Made by a program: the position numbers and the translations under genes
DNA from: Virgibacillus natechei
GTDB taxonomy: Bacteria > Bacillota > Bacilli > Bacillales > Amphibacillaceae
Assembly: GCF_026013645.1 (NCBI RefSeq)
Contig: NZ_CP110224.1
Location: 3,038,001 to 3,102,000 of the forward strand
Reading direction: 5' to 3'
Length of the DNA: 64,000 nt
Notes under the pieces: model-generated
The model's input: the letters and a program-made list of their open reading frames with translations, nothing else
The model's database searches: none
Told to the model about the DNA's origin: nothing
Shown: positions 26,516 through 36,320 of the stretch, piece after piece
Layout of the letters: every line of letters starts with the position of its first letter
Position numbering within the stretch: position 1 is the first letter of the stretch

Positions 26516-27079
26516 GTCTGGCCTCCAATTTTCCCGGGTTTTTAATGAACGATATACATGTTCCCTGATAATGTTGACATCAGCTTCTTTTGAAAAAATT
26601 TCAAGAAGCTGGTGTTTTTTTATTTTTTTCATTTTCTTCGGGTATCCTAATACATCAATTAATCCTTCTAGATCTTTTTTCCATAGTAAACGAAGTAGAA
26701 TATCTTTATCCTGGGAATCATGTTTTCTGCCTTTTCTTTTTTCAATTAAACGCATTCCATCAGAACTAATTACTTTTATTCCCCACCACTTGGGTACTGT
26801 TTCACATATTGGTTTGTAATATTTTCTAGATGATACAATCGTCATACGCTCAAACAATTTATTATAATACGCCATTTGCCTTGGAAGTCTTTCCAGCGTA
26901 TCAAGGTCGCTTTTAATTTCATAACCATGAATAATTCCGTTAACAACAGCTACATCAACCCTAGACTTGCCATTATTAATACCTAATTCATTGATTATTC
27001 GAGTATCTGGATCATTATCATACTGAGAATGAAGTTCTTTGATTAGTAGACTTCTTACCCCTGTATCATTTAAGAGCAT
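26510..27079 (-). CDS. sce7726-family protein (PD-(D/E)XK nuclease-like)
   Basis: 189 residues from ATG at 27079, preceded by GAGGTG 6 bases upstream (the frame opens earlier but lacks a ribosome site). The core SRVDVAVVNGIIHGYEIKSD, with LDTLERLPRQMAYYNKLFER after it, matches the sce7726 family. The D...E-x-K arrangement (Asp in RVDVA, GYEIK) is that of PD-(D/E)XK nucleases. Members occur in accessory regions and are thought to be stand-alone nucleases or anti-mobile-element proteins; the role is unproven. Confidence 0.7.
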   Translation of the reverse strand: MLLNDTGVRSLLIKELHSQYDNDPDTRIINELGINNGKSRVDVAVVNGIIHGYEIKSDLDTLERLPRQMAYYNKLFERMTIVSSRKYYKPICETVPKWWGIKVISSDGMRLIEKRKGRKHDSQDKDILLRLLWKKDLEGLIDVLGYPKKMKKIKKHQLLEIFSKEADVNIIREHVYRSLKTRENWRPDL

Positions 27080-27295
27080 TTTTGTCACCTCAAATATATT
27101 ATTATCAATAATCCATAATTTTTCAAGTCTTGTCCTGCTTTTAGGCAAAATAATAATATAGTATTGTTATATTATCCACTACTACCCTAAATGTGTTTCA
27201 CTTCTAGGGGCCTGCACTTCCGCTGATAGCATGATACCATCCAGTAATGTACTCCCCTATATATTCAGCTAGCTATACAGCCGCCTTTTTACCGG

Positions 27296-27526
27296 CTCAT
27301 CCTTCAGACACTCTCCCACGCAACTTCCGCCGAACCGCTTCCACAGAACCCCCCCTCCTGCTCTGCAATCTCCTTCACGGACATGTCCTCGATCACGAAA
27401 TACGTCATACGGTTACGAATCGTATAGTTGATGTGGATCTCTGATGTTTAATCGGTGAATGTGGTAATGAATCCTTCTTTCATTTTGCTTGAAAATTTCT
27501 TCAGATGTTACGTTGTCTTTACCCAT
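27296..27526 (-). pseudogene. sigma-factor relic with internal deletion
   Basis: Read leftward from ATG at 27526: the N-terminus MGKDNV..EEIFKQNERR..Y and HRLNIRDPH are followed directly by late region-2 and region-4 pieces (IRNRM, MSVKEIAEQE). It is a collapsed copy of the gene at 39487-40050. Bases 27149-27295 show no gene. Confidence 0.75.
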
Positions 27527-27720
27527 TTATAGAATCTCCCCTCGTCTAAAAAGCACTGCTGCTTCATAGAACATCTCTTTTTCATTACTATCGTATCGAA
27601 AGTTGATTTGGTGGCATGAACTTGAAAATTCCTTCATGCCACCTTCTGGTAGTTTGGTGACAATAGTAATATAATTATAGTTCAGAACAAATATTCGTAA
27701 TTGTAAAGCGTTTTCTTAAA
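27527..27720 (-). promoter_or_regulatory. conserved 5' region of sigma-gene copy (diverged)
   Basis: This region repeats the upstream DNA of the intact sigma gene (40051-40231). The hairpin GGTGGCATGAA/TTCATGCCACC is kept at 27610-27643, but the GAACAATTGTTC box is degraded (GAACAAATATTC). Confidence 0.6.
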
Positions 27721-27916
27721 ATATTTTGGAAAGATTACCCTGCTCTATCTTCCTTCCGATTGTAATAGTGAAGGAGATTAGTTAAATCAACGAAAACATC
27801 AAATCAAATAATTTGTAACCAATTCATTTATTCGATACGCTTTTATTAATGGTTCTTTAATAATAATCATCAACGAGTCCTATTGTTATGGGAACCTATG
27901 AAAGGAGAGAAGTTTC

Positions 27917-28693
27917 ATGCAACTAGAAGGTAAAAGAATTATTATAACTGGTGGTGCGAGTGGAATGGCGGCTGCAACAGTGCGCACTTATGTAAAAGAG
28001 GGTGCAATTGTAGCTTCCCTGGACATAAACGATGAACTCGGTGAACAGGTAGTACAAGAGGCAAATGAGATAGGCCCTGGTAAGGCTACTTACTTCCACT
28101 GCAATATCGCTGATCGTGCAGAAGTTAAAGCAACTTTTGAAAAAGCTACCAAAGAACTAGGCGGTTTAGATGTGCTAGCACACGTTGCAGCGGTTCAAAA
28201 GGGAATACCTGCAGCAGAAATTACGGATGAAGATTACGATTTCTTAATGAATATCAATATTCGGGGTACGATAAACACGAACCAGGAAGCATTCAATGCA
28301 ATGCGTGATCAAGGGAACGGAGTTATTATAAACTATGGCTCTATTTCGGGAATAAGAAAAGAAGCAGGGGCGGCCCTCTATTCTGCTTCCAAAGGAGCAG
28401 TAATGTCTTGGACACGGAGTATTGCTGCGGAGTGGGGACCTTATGGAATCCGTGTTAATGCAGTTCTTCCTGCGATCAATACACCGATGTACGAAGAAGC
28501 GCGGGCTAACATGACACCTGAACAGCTTGCTGAAAACGATGCAGAAAACAAACGTGAAATTGCACTCGGTGGTAAATATGGAGACCCGGATGAAGATCTC
28601 GGTCCAGTAATGATTTTCCTTGCAAGTAATGGCTCGAAATTTATAACTGGTCAGTTACTTCCGGTTGATGGTGGACAAGCTGCTGTTAGATAA
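27917..28693 (+). CDS. SDR-family oxidoreductase
   Basis: 258 residues of the classical short-chain dehydrogenase fold. Cofactor motif TGGASGMA at 11-18, with LDINDE at the end of β2 suggesting NAD(H). The catalytic YSASK is near residue 154, preceded by the Ser in YGSISG; AAVQ replaces the usual NNAG, an odd substitution in the structural motif. The C-terminal ITGQLLPVDGGQA is typical. Such enzymes oxidise secondary alcohols or sugars; the substrate is unknown. GAAAGGAGAG precedes the ATG; it is a single gene with its own terminator. Confidence 0.88.
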   Translation: MQLEGKRIIITGGASGMAAATVRTYVKEGAIVASLDINDELGEQVVQEANEIGPGKATYFHCNIADRAEVKATFEKATKELGGLDVLAHVAAVQKGIPAAEITDEDYDFLMNINIRGTINTNQEAFNAMRDQGNGVIINYGSISGIRKEAGAALYSASKGAVMSWTRSIAAEWGPYGIRVNAVLPAINTPMYEEARANMTPEQLAENDAENKREIALGGKYGDPDEDLGPVMIFLASNGSKFITGQLLPVDGGQAAVR

Positions 28694-28705
28694 TATGAAT
28701 GGTTA

Positions 28706-28746
28706 AGGATAGTAAACTCTGGTTAGAGTGTATACTATCCTTTTAT
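28706..28746 (+). terminator. terminator after the SDR gene
   Basis: AAGGATAGTA and TACTATCCTT pair around a 16-base loop, followed by TTATAT. Confidence 0.75.
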
Positions 28747-28929
28747 ATATGCCCGAATTCCGTTATAAAAAAGTGAGATTTTATCATATCCATCTAACAT
28801 CATTGGTATTTCACTATAATACATTACCCCTATTAATCTTCTAAAACTAAGATGCATACAAAATAATGTCTTATTTTCTGACGCAAGGCTTTCCTGTTTG
28901 CCAAAACAAGCGGTTCACCAAAATCGTTC

Positions 28930-29068
28930 ACCTAGTTGGTTTGCTCATCAGCAACGTAAGAGCTGATTAACCCGAAATTGTCCTGGTAGAATACAATCGC
29001 GTCTGTTGATGTTGCATTGTTTCGTTTCTGTTTTAGTTCGTTTAAATAATGCGTCAGCACTGCAGTCA
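28930..29068 (-). pseudogene. DnaD-type replication gene fragment
   Basis: Encodes AIVFYQDNFGLISSYVADEQ, the DnaD-domain block that is intact in the gene at 36321-37247 (AIAFYQDNFGLISPYVADEL). Stops and deletions on both sides mark it as a relic. Confidence 0.75.
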
Positions 29069-29276
29069 GCCGTTCCTCATCTAAAAGCGGCACTCGGAAT
29101 AGTGTATATAGTTTCCCTCTACTCCTATAATCGAAAGAAGTGCCCACTAGGTGTCTTCTTTCTTAAAAAAATTGTAGATTCATGTAAAATTTACTACCAA
29201 AAAAGAGCTGCTCTTACAAATGGCACACAGACCATTCCTACGAACAGCTCTTCTAGTACACTTAAATACTTTGCAG

Positions 29277-29632
29277 CACCAAATCTTTAAACCCCGTATT
29301 CATCAATCTTCTCTGCGCCAGTCTTGCCCAGCCTTTCACCGCATCAATTGTGACACATTATCGTGCGGCTATTTCCTTTATCGGCAGGTCCCTATTGCGC
29401 CAGCGATTTCAACTCTCATGGCTTTTCGTTTCTTCGTGGTAAAAATATTCGTCATGATCTTTATCGAGCCTATTCTTTCGCATCAAATCGATGATACGAT
29501 TGCGGATCATATAGTTGAAGTACGTTCCAAATGAACCTTTGTCCGGCTGATACGTTTGATAAGCATCCCACATCGCACAAAGACCTTCCTGGTAGAATTC
29601 CTTCGAATGATAAATCTACATACTGCTTTCTC
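29277..29632 (-). pseudogene. sigma-factor relic in the duplicated segment
   Basis: Decayed counterpart of the intact gene 38230-38790. Region-2 (DKGSFGTYFNYMIRNRIIDL) and region-4 pieces are recognisable in different frames. Confidence 0.7.
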
Positions 29633-29883
29633 ACTTGGATTCGTTCCATTCTAGAAGCTAGCTTCCCATGTAGTACTATATAGACTAGGTCTATTTTATT
29701 ATACTATATGCTTCACATGAAGGAAAGTTAATTATTTGAAATTTATTGCAATTCGAGAATGTCAGCAGAATAATAATAGGCTACTACCACTTTGCTAGAT
29801 TTAAATATTTTCACCTATATTCATGCGCATCTTTTTAAAAAAACTCCTTTGAGCTGTGGTTGAAAAAAGAAACGAGAAAGACA

Positions 29884-29925
29884 AAAATCTGCCGGATATA
29901 TCATATCATCGGCAGATTTTTAATG
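29884..29925. terminator. hairpin AAAAATCTGCCG / CGGCAGATTTTT
   Basis: A 12-bp perfect stem with AT-rich loop and T-tail; the same hairpin is found at 39029-39070 in the sister copy. Confidence 0.75.
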
Positions 29926-30455
29926 TGCTGTTTATTTTAATAGACATACTTTCATTCCCTTTCAACTACTCCCACCCAGTCTTCATGAAGAAAGGATAAC
30001 GCTTTATGATTTCCCCATACGTGCCAGAATCCTTAATGGCCAAGCAATTCTCAATATCTAAACAACGGGAATGTGTAATGGTATTGATAACATCCACAAC
30101 GACGCGATCCTTTTTGCGATAATAGGAGTAGCATTCTGGGCATCTAATTAGATGATCGTTCAGCTAGAGCATATTGAGAAAATTGCTTTTGCTTTAGAAA
30201 TTGAAGATATTAATGAAATAATTACACTTAAGAAGATAACTCATGATAATGAATGAAAGGAGTTGTCAGTCATTTTATTCTTAGAAATATTCAACAAAAA
30301 GAATTCAATATGATCTTAGAGTTCGCCTACTCCGTCCATATTTGAAATTGGACGCTTAATAAAGAATAATAATATTAGCTATTAAATATAGGGCTTCTCA
30401 ACCTGTCTATTAACACCTATGTAAAGCAATAGCGGGCTAACACCGTTTCCCCTTA

Positions 30456-31049
30456 CTAAAAGTCCTGCCGAAAAACAAAATTCAAAAAATCCCTTCCAAG
30501 GTTATTCTTGCTATAATGAAAGTCCTGCAAATTTGCTTTTGCACCAGAAACCATCGCTGTACTTTCATACTGTTCTCTGATGAGATTATTATAGGCTAAT
30601 TGGCGTAATGATCGCAGTATATATTCTTTTCCAATCCCTTTACCTTGAAAAAAGTCGAGGATGTCTACTTTAAAATTCAAATTATTATAATTGTATGCAT
30701 AAATTTGCTGCAATACGGTTAGATCAAAATAAGTTAAATGCTCAAGCGTCTGAAAATGCCCATCAGATTCATCAAAGTCAATGTCTTCCATAGCGAGGGA
30801 TATAGTTGCATTTTTCCATGCTACCAACTTTTTTCTATTACGCTCTCTTGCAACCTGGTCTATAATATAATAAAAACGCCCTTCAAGTTCTTCGCTATTG
30901 CCAATAACTTTTAAACTCTCATTACTCTTATTCAATTCTGCAAAATATTTTTCAACATTGGATCGCCTAAAAGCCTGATAGCTATTTACAACTATAGATA
31001 TGCCATTAGCGGCAAGTCCTGTTAAGCTTGAGATTTGTAATAGATCCAT
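30456..31049 (-). CDS. hypothetical protein downstream of Gabija
   Basis: 197 residues. The N-terminal ISSLTGLAANGISIVVNSYQ may be a membrane-associated helix. The middle is helical, and the last 60 residues (ILRSLRQLAYNNLIREQYES) resemble a winged-helix end as in DUF4393-like proteins. I do not recognise the family with confidence. It is the last of four same-strand genes after gajA and gajB (147 bases after the DUF4145 gene) and may belong to the defence cluster. Confidence 0.65.
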   Translation of the reverse strand: MDLLQISSLTGLAANGISIVVNSYQAFRRSNVEKYFAELNKSNESLKVIGNSEELEGRFYYIIDQVARERNRKKLVAWKNATISLAMEDIDFDESDGHFQTLEHLTYFDLTVLQQIYAYNYNNLNFKVDILDFFQGKGIGKEYILRSLRQLAYNNLIREQYESTAMVSGAKANLQDFHYSKNNLGRDFLNFVFRQDF

Positions 31050-31195
31050 ATACTCACATCCTCATAATTCATGAAATCCGTAAAGACCTTCACTACTAGT
31101 ATATTCGAATCTCCTTAAAAAGGTATTATAGAGAAACTGTAATTCCAGCTAAATGACACTCCCTACTCCCAAAACGATTGAATAAAAAGATTGCT

Positions 31196-31879
31196 TCATA
31201 TTGTAGAACCAGTTTGTTGATCCATTTCTTCTAGTCTCTTCTGTGCATTATTTATTTTTTCTGGTAGAGTATAAACATAATCTAGTATGGTTTTAGTGAA
31301 ATCAATTAGTAGCAACACGGTTTGTGTATCAAATTCCACTCCGTCTGCATGCGCTGCTGAATTACCTTCTTTTCTTAAAATATATGATATTTCATTAATT
31401 ATTGGAGGTAATATCTTCTCATTCTCCAAAAATTTCAGCTTTTCAAAAAGGTCCTTTCCTTTTGCTTCTTTATGTTTACACATTCTTTCTAAAGTTCTTC
31501 TTAATGCGAGAACACAAATCGCACCATCTAAGTTCTTAACCTTTAATGCAGCTGAAAATGCATCACTAACGCCATTTGGTATATATTTATTATCGTTGTT
31601 TATAGTAGGATAGATTATTTTTTCTTCTACAATGCGGGCACCAGAAGGATGAAACTCTTCACTATTGGATGTCGCTAATTCAAGAGTTACTTCTTTGCAA
31701 ACTGGACAAATATACATCATCCACCACTTAGTTAAAGAGACAACATGTACCGGCCTTTCATAAGAAAAACGATAATCCCATATTTCATCATCATCTGTAT
31801 ATTTATATTCTGCTACAGATTTCATTGATGTTTTATTACCACAATGATAACAAGTAAGAATTTTTTCATTAGCTTCCAT
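31196..31879 (-). CDS. DUF4145-domain protein
   Basis: 227 residues. The N-terminal zinc-ribbon-like part has CYHCGN (10-15) and CPVCKE (about 58-63). The C-terminal helical part fits DUF4145 (ALRRTLERMCKHKEAKGKDL, then YILRKEGNSAAHADGVEF; RNxxAH-like HEPN-related core). DUF4145 proteins often lie in restriction-modification and defence loci. Here the gene follows gajB by 111 bases on the same strand. Its activity is unknown. Confidence 0.8.
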   Translation of the reverse strand: MEANEKILTCYHCGNKTSMKSVAEYKYTDDDEIWDYRFSYERPVHVVSLTKWWMMYICPVCKEVTLELATSNSEEFHPSGARIVEEKIIYPTINNDNKYIPNGVSDAFSAALKVKNLDGAICVLALRRTLERMCKHKEAKGKDLFEKLKFLENEKILPPIINEISYILRKEGNSAAHADGVEFDTQTVLLLIDFTKTILDYVYTLPEKINNAQKRLEEMDQQTGSTI

Positions 31880-31990
31880 ATAATTAACTCCTAACGATAC
31901 TTTACATTACTTTATAGTCATTTTTGTTAAGATTTTAAATGAATACTATAGCACAAAAATTTATTCCAGAAATGAAAATTTAAAAGTCTT

Positions 31991-33673
31991 TCAAACGTCC
32001 ATAATTGTAAATAAATCATTCAGCTCACTTTTTGCTCCTTCTGTTATTTTAGGAATATTAATATACAAATTTTTCTTTGCCCTGCTGCAAGCAACATAAT
32101 AGACTCTTTGCTCCTCGATGTCTTCAATCTCACTATTTAACAAAAAGCCCAAATCTCTTTTTTCGTTATACTTTCCGTTTCTTCCATTCACAACGACTAA
32201 TACATTGTCAAATTCACTTCCTTTAGCTTTGTGGATAGTACGATGTAAAGTATCATCCTCCAAAATATTCACGCACATTGAGATATCTGAATAAATATGT
32301 TCTTTATAGAATTTTTCTATCTCTGAAGATGTTTTTCCCTTCTTACTTTCTCTTATTTCAGGGAAATTGAAACATTCCATATTGACTATTTTTTTATAGA
32401 GCTCCCAAAGCGCGCTATCTTTATACTCATTATAATCATTTGTTAACTCTTTAATTACTTTTAATGCAGTCTGCTGCCCATTAAAATCATCTGTATTTTT
32501 TAGATGTCTGCTCAATTCTCTTATAGAATCTTTGTAATGCGCTAACCTTGCATATTCTATCGATTTTATAATTGATATAAATGCTTTTCTCCTCGGATTA
32601 CTGCTATCCACAAAAACACTTTCAATAGCTCCCCATCTTTCATCCTTATTATATTTTTTATTTTTCCTTAAGGAATTTGCCATAGGATTTGAATATGAAA
32701 GAGAAGCAACTTCCTCGTCTAATTCCATTTTTATTTTCAACAGTGCCTCTAAAGGGTCTCCTATAATTATAACTGGATCTCTACCGACCTTGCCTTCGGG
32801 GTTTCTCTGTGTAATATCATTCCTTACCTTATTCAAAACCTTTATAATATTTTCTGTGCTTCTATGGTTATCTTCCATATTATAAGAAAACATTCCCGGT
32901 AAATGGAAGTTATTGAACTGTTTAACATCAGCCCCCTGAAATTCATATATTGATTGTGCCTTATCACCGATAACCCCAACCGTAGTTTCTTTTTCTGCAA
33001 TCAATTTTATTATTTCTGTTTGAATAGGATTTGTATCTTGAAATTCATCAATAAAAAAGTATGGGAATTTTGATCGTATTATCCTAAGAGCCTTATCAGA
33101 AGAATTTAGAATTTCCCAAGCAAAAGCTAATACATCTTCATAATGAATTATCCCCTTCTCCCAAAAAAATTGTTTATATTTAAATAAACTGTTGTGATAG
33201 TCTTTATTCCTGTTTCTGAGAGACAATTTACAAGTAGATCCATTTACCTCCCAGTAAATTTTTTTCATTTCGTCCTCTTTTACATATTTTTTACTAAGGT
33301 TCGTTTTTATAAAATATCCTCTCGAAACTATATGTTCAAAGGGAGCATCTAATTTTTCAAGATCAACCTCATATTTCTGATTAATCAAGTATAAATAAGG
33401 CTTAACAATATGTGTGAAAAGCAGACTATGAATAGTGCTGACTTCTATATGGTCTATTTCATCACCCAATCTTTGTATAATAGTTTTAACACCTACATTT
33501 GTATATGTTATGCAGGCGATTTTCCTAATGCGTCCCAACTTATTAGAATTATGTAGGACATTTTTAATGTGGTTAATTAAAAATTTAGTTTTCCCAGCGC
33601 CAGGACCAGCTGAAACTTTAAAATGTTTGTTTATATTAATTTCAGATTTAGATGTAATTATTTGCATATCCAT
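31991..33673 (-). CDS. gajB: Gabija protein GajB (UvrD-like helicase/NTPase)
   Basis: A 560-residue superfamily-1 helicase-like protein. Walker A is AGPGAGKT at 22-29. Motif II is FFIDEFQDTNPIQ and motif III GDKAQSIYEFQGA. The C-terminal motifs are HRTIHKAKGSEFDNVLVVV-like (motif V) and YVACSRAKKNLYI (motif VI). In Gabija, GajB senses nucleic-acid ends and activates the GajA nuclease. The start overlaps the 3' end of gajA by 16 bases, so the two are translationally coupled. It is somewhat longer than the founding B. cereus GajB. Confidence 0.9.
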   Translation of the reverse strand: MDMQIITSKSEININKHFKVSAGPGAGKTKFLINHIKNVLHNSNKLGRIRKIACITYTNVGVKTIIQRLGDEIDHIEVSTIHSLLFTHIVKPYLYLINQKYEVDLEKLDAPFEHIVSRGYFIKTNLSKKYVKEDEMKKIYWEVNGSTCKLSLRNRNKDYHNSLFKYKQFFWEKGIIHYEDVLAFAWEILNSSDKALRIIRSKFPYFFIDEFQDTNPIQTEIIKLIAEKETTVGVIGDKAQSIYEFQGADVKQFNNFHLPGMFSYNMEDNHRSTENIIKVLNKVRNDITQRNPEGKVGRDPVIIIGDPLEALLKIKMELDEEVASLSYSNPMANSLRKNKKYNKDERWGAIESVFVDSSNPRRKAFISIIKSIEYARLAHYKDSIRELSRHLKNTDDFNGQQTALKVIKELTNDYNEYKDSALWELYKKIVNMECFNFPEIRESKKGKTSSEIEKFYKEHIYSDISMCVNILEDDTLHRTIHKAKGSEFDNVLVVVNGRNGKYNEKRDLGFLLNSEIEDIEEQRVYYVACSRAKKNLYINIPKITEGAKSELNDLFTIMDV

Positions 33674-35724
33674 TTTACCGCTTCCCCAATATATTCTGGA
33701 ACTTTAAAATTAGCTTTATTGCCTTTGTTAAAATTTTCCTCTAGGGCTTGAGCTAATTCATAAGCATTTTCACCTTTATCAATAGAATTCAAATATCTAG
33801 CAGCAAGTAAGTGTTTTTTGTCATCTGATTTTTCATATTGCAGAATACTTTTTGCGATCCTTTTATTCTCATCCCCTTGGTTGCCAAGTAATTTTATCAT
33901 ATCTTCAAGTGAGCCCCCTTCCTTATATGTATCAAATAAAGAATCCAGTTCCTTTGCATTACTAATAGAATTGGTCAAGATCACCTTACACTCTGGGTTT
34001 TCATAAGCTAAGCCATACTCAAATGTTTTTCCTTGCCCCTCGACTTGGGAAACACACACGATATTATCGTGTGAACTCTGACCATTACTCAGTCCATATT
34101 TACCTACTAAATTATTTGAACAAGACTTATAAGAATAATGCTCCGTGTCAATATCGAGTTCGAAAGGATAGCATTTTGTAAAACTTCCTTTGTCATGTTT
34201 TTTTCTAAGAGGATCTAAATCTGTAATACAAGCTACCCTCTTATGAATTGAATTCTGTTTAGTAGAATCAAATAATTTAAGAAAATGTTCAAAATATCTG
34301 CCACCTATATTTATTACAGATATATGACTATCCTCTAAATCACAATCCACATATCGAGCAAATGTGGACATAGTTAACTGTTCTGTTATTCCTTCTACCA
34401 AAATAATACCTTTCGCAAACAACATGTCTGACTTTGTAGCGTCTAAAAACCTTTCTACATAATCTTTTGACTTTTTATCTTCTTCTCCAAAAACTCTTCC
34501 TAAATAGGCGACATTTAAACTGTAGTCTTGCTTTCTATGAAAGCAAATAATTTCATCTAGACCTACAGCTGCAGTAATATTAGGTGAGTGAGTTGTAATA
34601 AAGATTTGTCTAGCTTTTCCTTCAGAATTATTTTTAAGGAATTTTAAAAATTTATATTGCATTGCCGGATGCAAATGAGCTTCAGGTTCCTCAATTGCCA
34701 ATACTGGAAACACCTTTGCATTACTTCCAAGATAATAACCCGATGCATCTTTTTGCATCTTCGCTAGAAGGAGTGACATATAAATTAAATTATTATACCC
34801 CAGTCCATTATGTGTAGCAGGTATTTTTACACCAGTTTGATATTTAACAATTAATCTTAATGCAGCATATAGTTCCGAATCCAATATATGCCCATCAAAG
34901 TCGGGCTCAGCATTTCCAAACGAAGCACCTGTTTCGTTCGCGTACCTAAGCATCTCTATCTTTCCTTGTTTCATCCTCCCTCTTAAAGTATCTATTAAAC
35001 TTTTGGCATCTTTGGAAAAGTCCATTTTTAATTTATTTATCTCTGCTTGTTGCTCTTGCTTTTCCATTGATTCATCATTTTTTATTTCATAATCCATAAA
35101 GAAGTCAATTACTTCTCTTAGAAGCGTGTTTCTTCCTGTGAATAAATCTCTCTCCACATCTCTAATTGCATCTAAAAACTGATAATCAATTTTCCTCAAT
35201 GCTTCCGAATCAGCTACTCTTTTAAGTTTAGGATTGCCACCATATATATTACTTCTATATTTCCTTAAAAAATTATGTTCAATTGTTCTCCAGTACTCTT
35301 CACTGTCTGTCGAAGAAATTTCACTCATTACTTTCTTATATTCTTCTACCTCTTTCTCTGGCAGATAGAAGTCATATGTTAACTGGGCTTTATAAGGGGA
35401 TTCGAGATTAGTTAACCATGTAGAAACAGTAACTAAATCCTCCGAGAACTCGGGCTCACTGTCTGACTCAGAAAATGATACAGTGATAGAAACCTTAGGA
35501 GGCTTTTGCTTCAAATCGTCTATACTTATATTTTTATTAAAGTCATCTATAAGTAATTTTTTTGAACTACCAACGTCTAATACTAACTCTAATGCTCTAA
35601 GTAAATTAGATTTGCCTGAGTTATTATGCCCTATAATTACATTGACACCTTCATTAAATTCTATTACATTATTAGACCCACCAAAATTACGAAAATTTTC
35701 TATATTTATTTCAGATATGAACAT
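33658..35724 (-). CDS. gajA: Gabija protein GajA (OLD-family ATPase-TOPRIM nuclease)
   Basis: 688 residues from ATG at 35724, which has AAGGAG 7 bases upstream; the frame opens earlier but without an SD. The ABC-type ATPase has Walker A GHNNSGKS at 32-39, signature-like GLGYNNLIYMSLL at about 308-320 and Walker B VLAIEEPEAHLHP at about 341-353. The TOPRIM nuclease domain has Glu444 in ILVEGITEQ and Asp502/Asp504 in ITDLDP. OLD-family class 2 nuclease plus a UvrD-like partner defines Gabija, which degrades or nicks phage DNA when nucleotide pools fall. Confidence 0.92.
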   Translation of the reverse strand: MFISEINIENFRNFGGSNNVIEFNEGVNVIIGHNNSGKSNLLRALELVLDVGSSKKLLIDDFNKNISIDDLKQKPPKVSITVSFSESDSEPEFSEDLVTVSTWLTNLESPYKAQLTYDFYLPEKEVEEYKKVMSEISSTDSEEYWRTIEHNFLRKYRSNIYGGNPKLKRVADSEALRKIDYQFLDAIRDVERDLFTGRNTLLREVIDFFMDYEIKNDESMEKQEQQAEINKLKMDFSKDAKSLIDTLRGRMKQGKIEMLRYANETGASFGNAEPDFDGHILDSELYAALRLIVKYQTGVKIPATHNGLGYNNLIYMSLLLAKMQKDASGYYLGSNAKVFPVLAIEEPEAHLHPAMQYKFLKFLKNNSEGKARQIFITTHSPNITAAVGLDEIICFHRKQDYSLNVAYLGRVFGEEDKKSKDYVERFLDATKSDMLFAKGIILVEGITEQLTMSTFARYVDCDLEDSHISVINIGGRYFEHFLKLFDSTKQNSIHKRVACITDLDPLRKKHDKGSFTKCYPFELDIDTEHYSYKSCSNNLVGKYGLSNGQSSHDNIVCVSQVEGQGKTFEYGLAYENPECKVILTNSISNAKELDSLFDTYKEGGSLEDMIKLLGNQGDENKRIAKSILQYEKSDDKKHLLAARYLNSIDKGENAYELAQALEENFNKGNKANFKVPEYIGEAVKWICK

Positions 35725-36116
35725 CTTTTCACTCCTTATTGTAATACATAAATTAAAACGCATACAAATTCTATTTCTATAAATATGTAAGCAATAGTAG
35801 TTTTCATTTTTATATACCAGCCAAATTCCCAGCCTTAGTTTTATATCGATTCTCCAATTGTAATTCAAGTAATAGTTTCAAATTTTTATATACAAGTACC
35901 AAATACTTATTTTTATAAAAAATTTTATATGTCTATTTTACCACAAATAAGATTTATTTTAGATAGAATTAATCAAAATGGTAGTTAGTTTAATCTACTC
36001 TGAAGTTAATCAAATAATATAAACTTTAATCTGCATGGTGTATAAATAACCAATATTGCCTTCGGTACACTCTTTATTTATTTAATATTGTCTTTCCCCA
36101 TATTTTAAAAACTGTC

Positions 36117-36305
36117 CTACCTACGGTAGGCAGTCTTTCTAATTGTCCCCAAAACAACGGAGATTCCTGATCCTGCTGATACTCTAGTTCTCTGCAGGAT
36201 CTCCTCAACAATGAAATCCTCGAGAAAGTACAAAAACAAAGACAAAGACAAAAAACCCAACATTCCAAGCATCATTCCCATCCCACAAAACCCACCAAAA
36301 TCCAA
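36117..36305 (-). CDS. possible small membrane protein
   Basis: 62 codons from TTG at 36305. The first 30 residues are hydrophobic and Gly/Met-rich (GGFCGMGMMLGMLGFLSLSL), followed by an acidic amphipathic stretch. It lies 15 bases after the DnaD-type gene on the same strand, with GGGGTG about 10 bases before the start. It may be a real single-pass peptide or chance. Confidence 0.25.
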   Translation of the reverse strand: MDFGGFCGMGMMLGMLGFLSLSLFLYFLEDFIVEEILQRTRVSAGSGISVVLGTIRKTAYRR

Positions 36306-36320
36306 GATGCGACCACACCC

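Larger units (their letters stand above)
29073..30155. repeat. decayed copy of a 1.1-1.4 kb duplicated segment
   Basis: Most of this region is closely similar to 37952-39310: the GGCACTCGGAATAGTGTATA tract, a sigma gene, its upstream region, a AAAATCTGCCG/CGGCAGATTTT hairpin and the stretch that ends GGCATTCTGGGCATCTAATT. The copy here has lost about 280 bp, mostly from the sigma gene. Bases 30156-30455 show no intact gene; a short frame ending KIAFALEIEDINEIITLKK may be the end of an XRE-type regulator. Confidence 0.75.

Noticed and set aside
27698-27713. TGTAAAGCGTTTTCTT as a cre site for the SDR gene
   Set aside because: Central CG is offset from the consensus and the site is 200 bases from the start; too weak to list.
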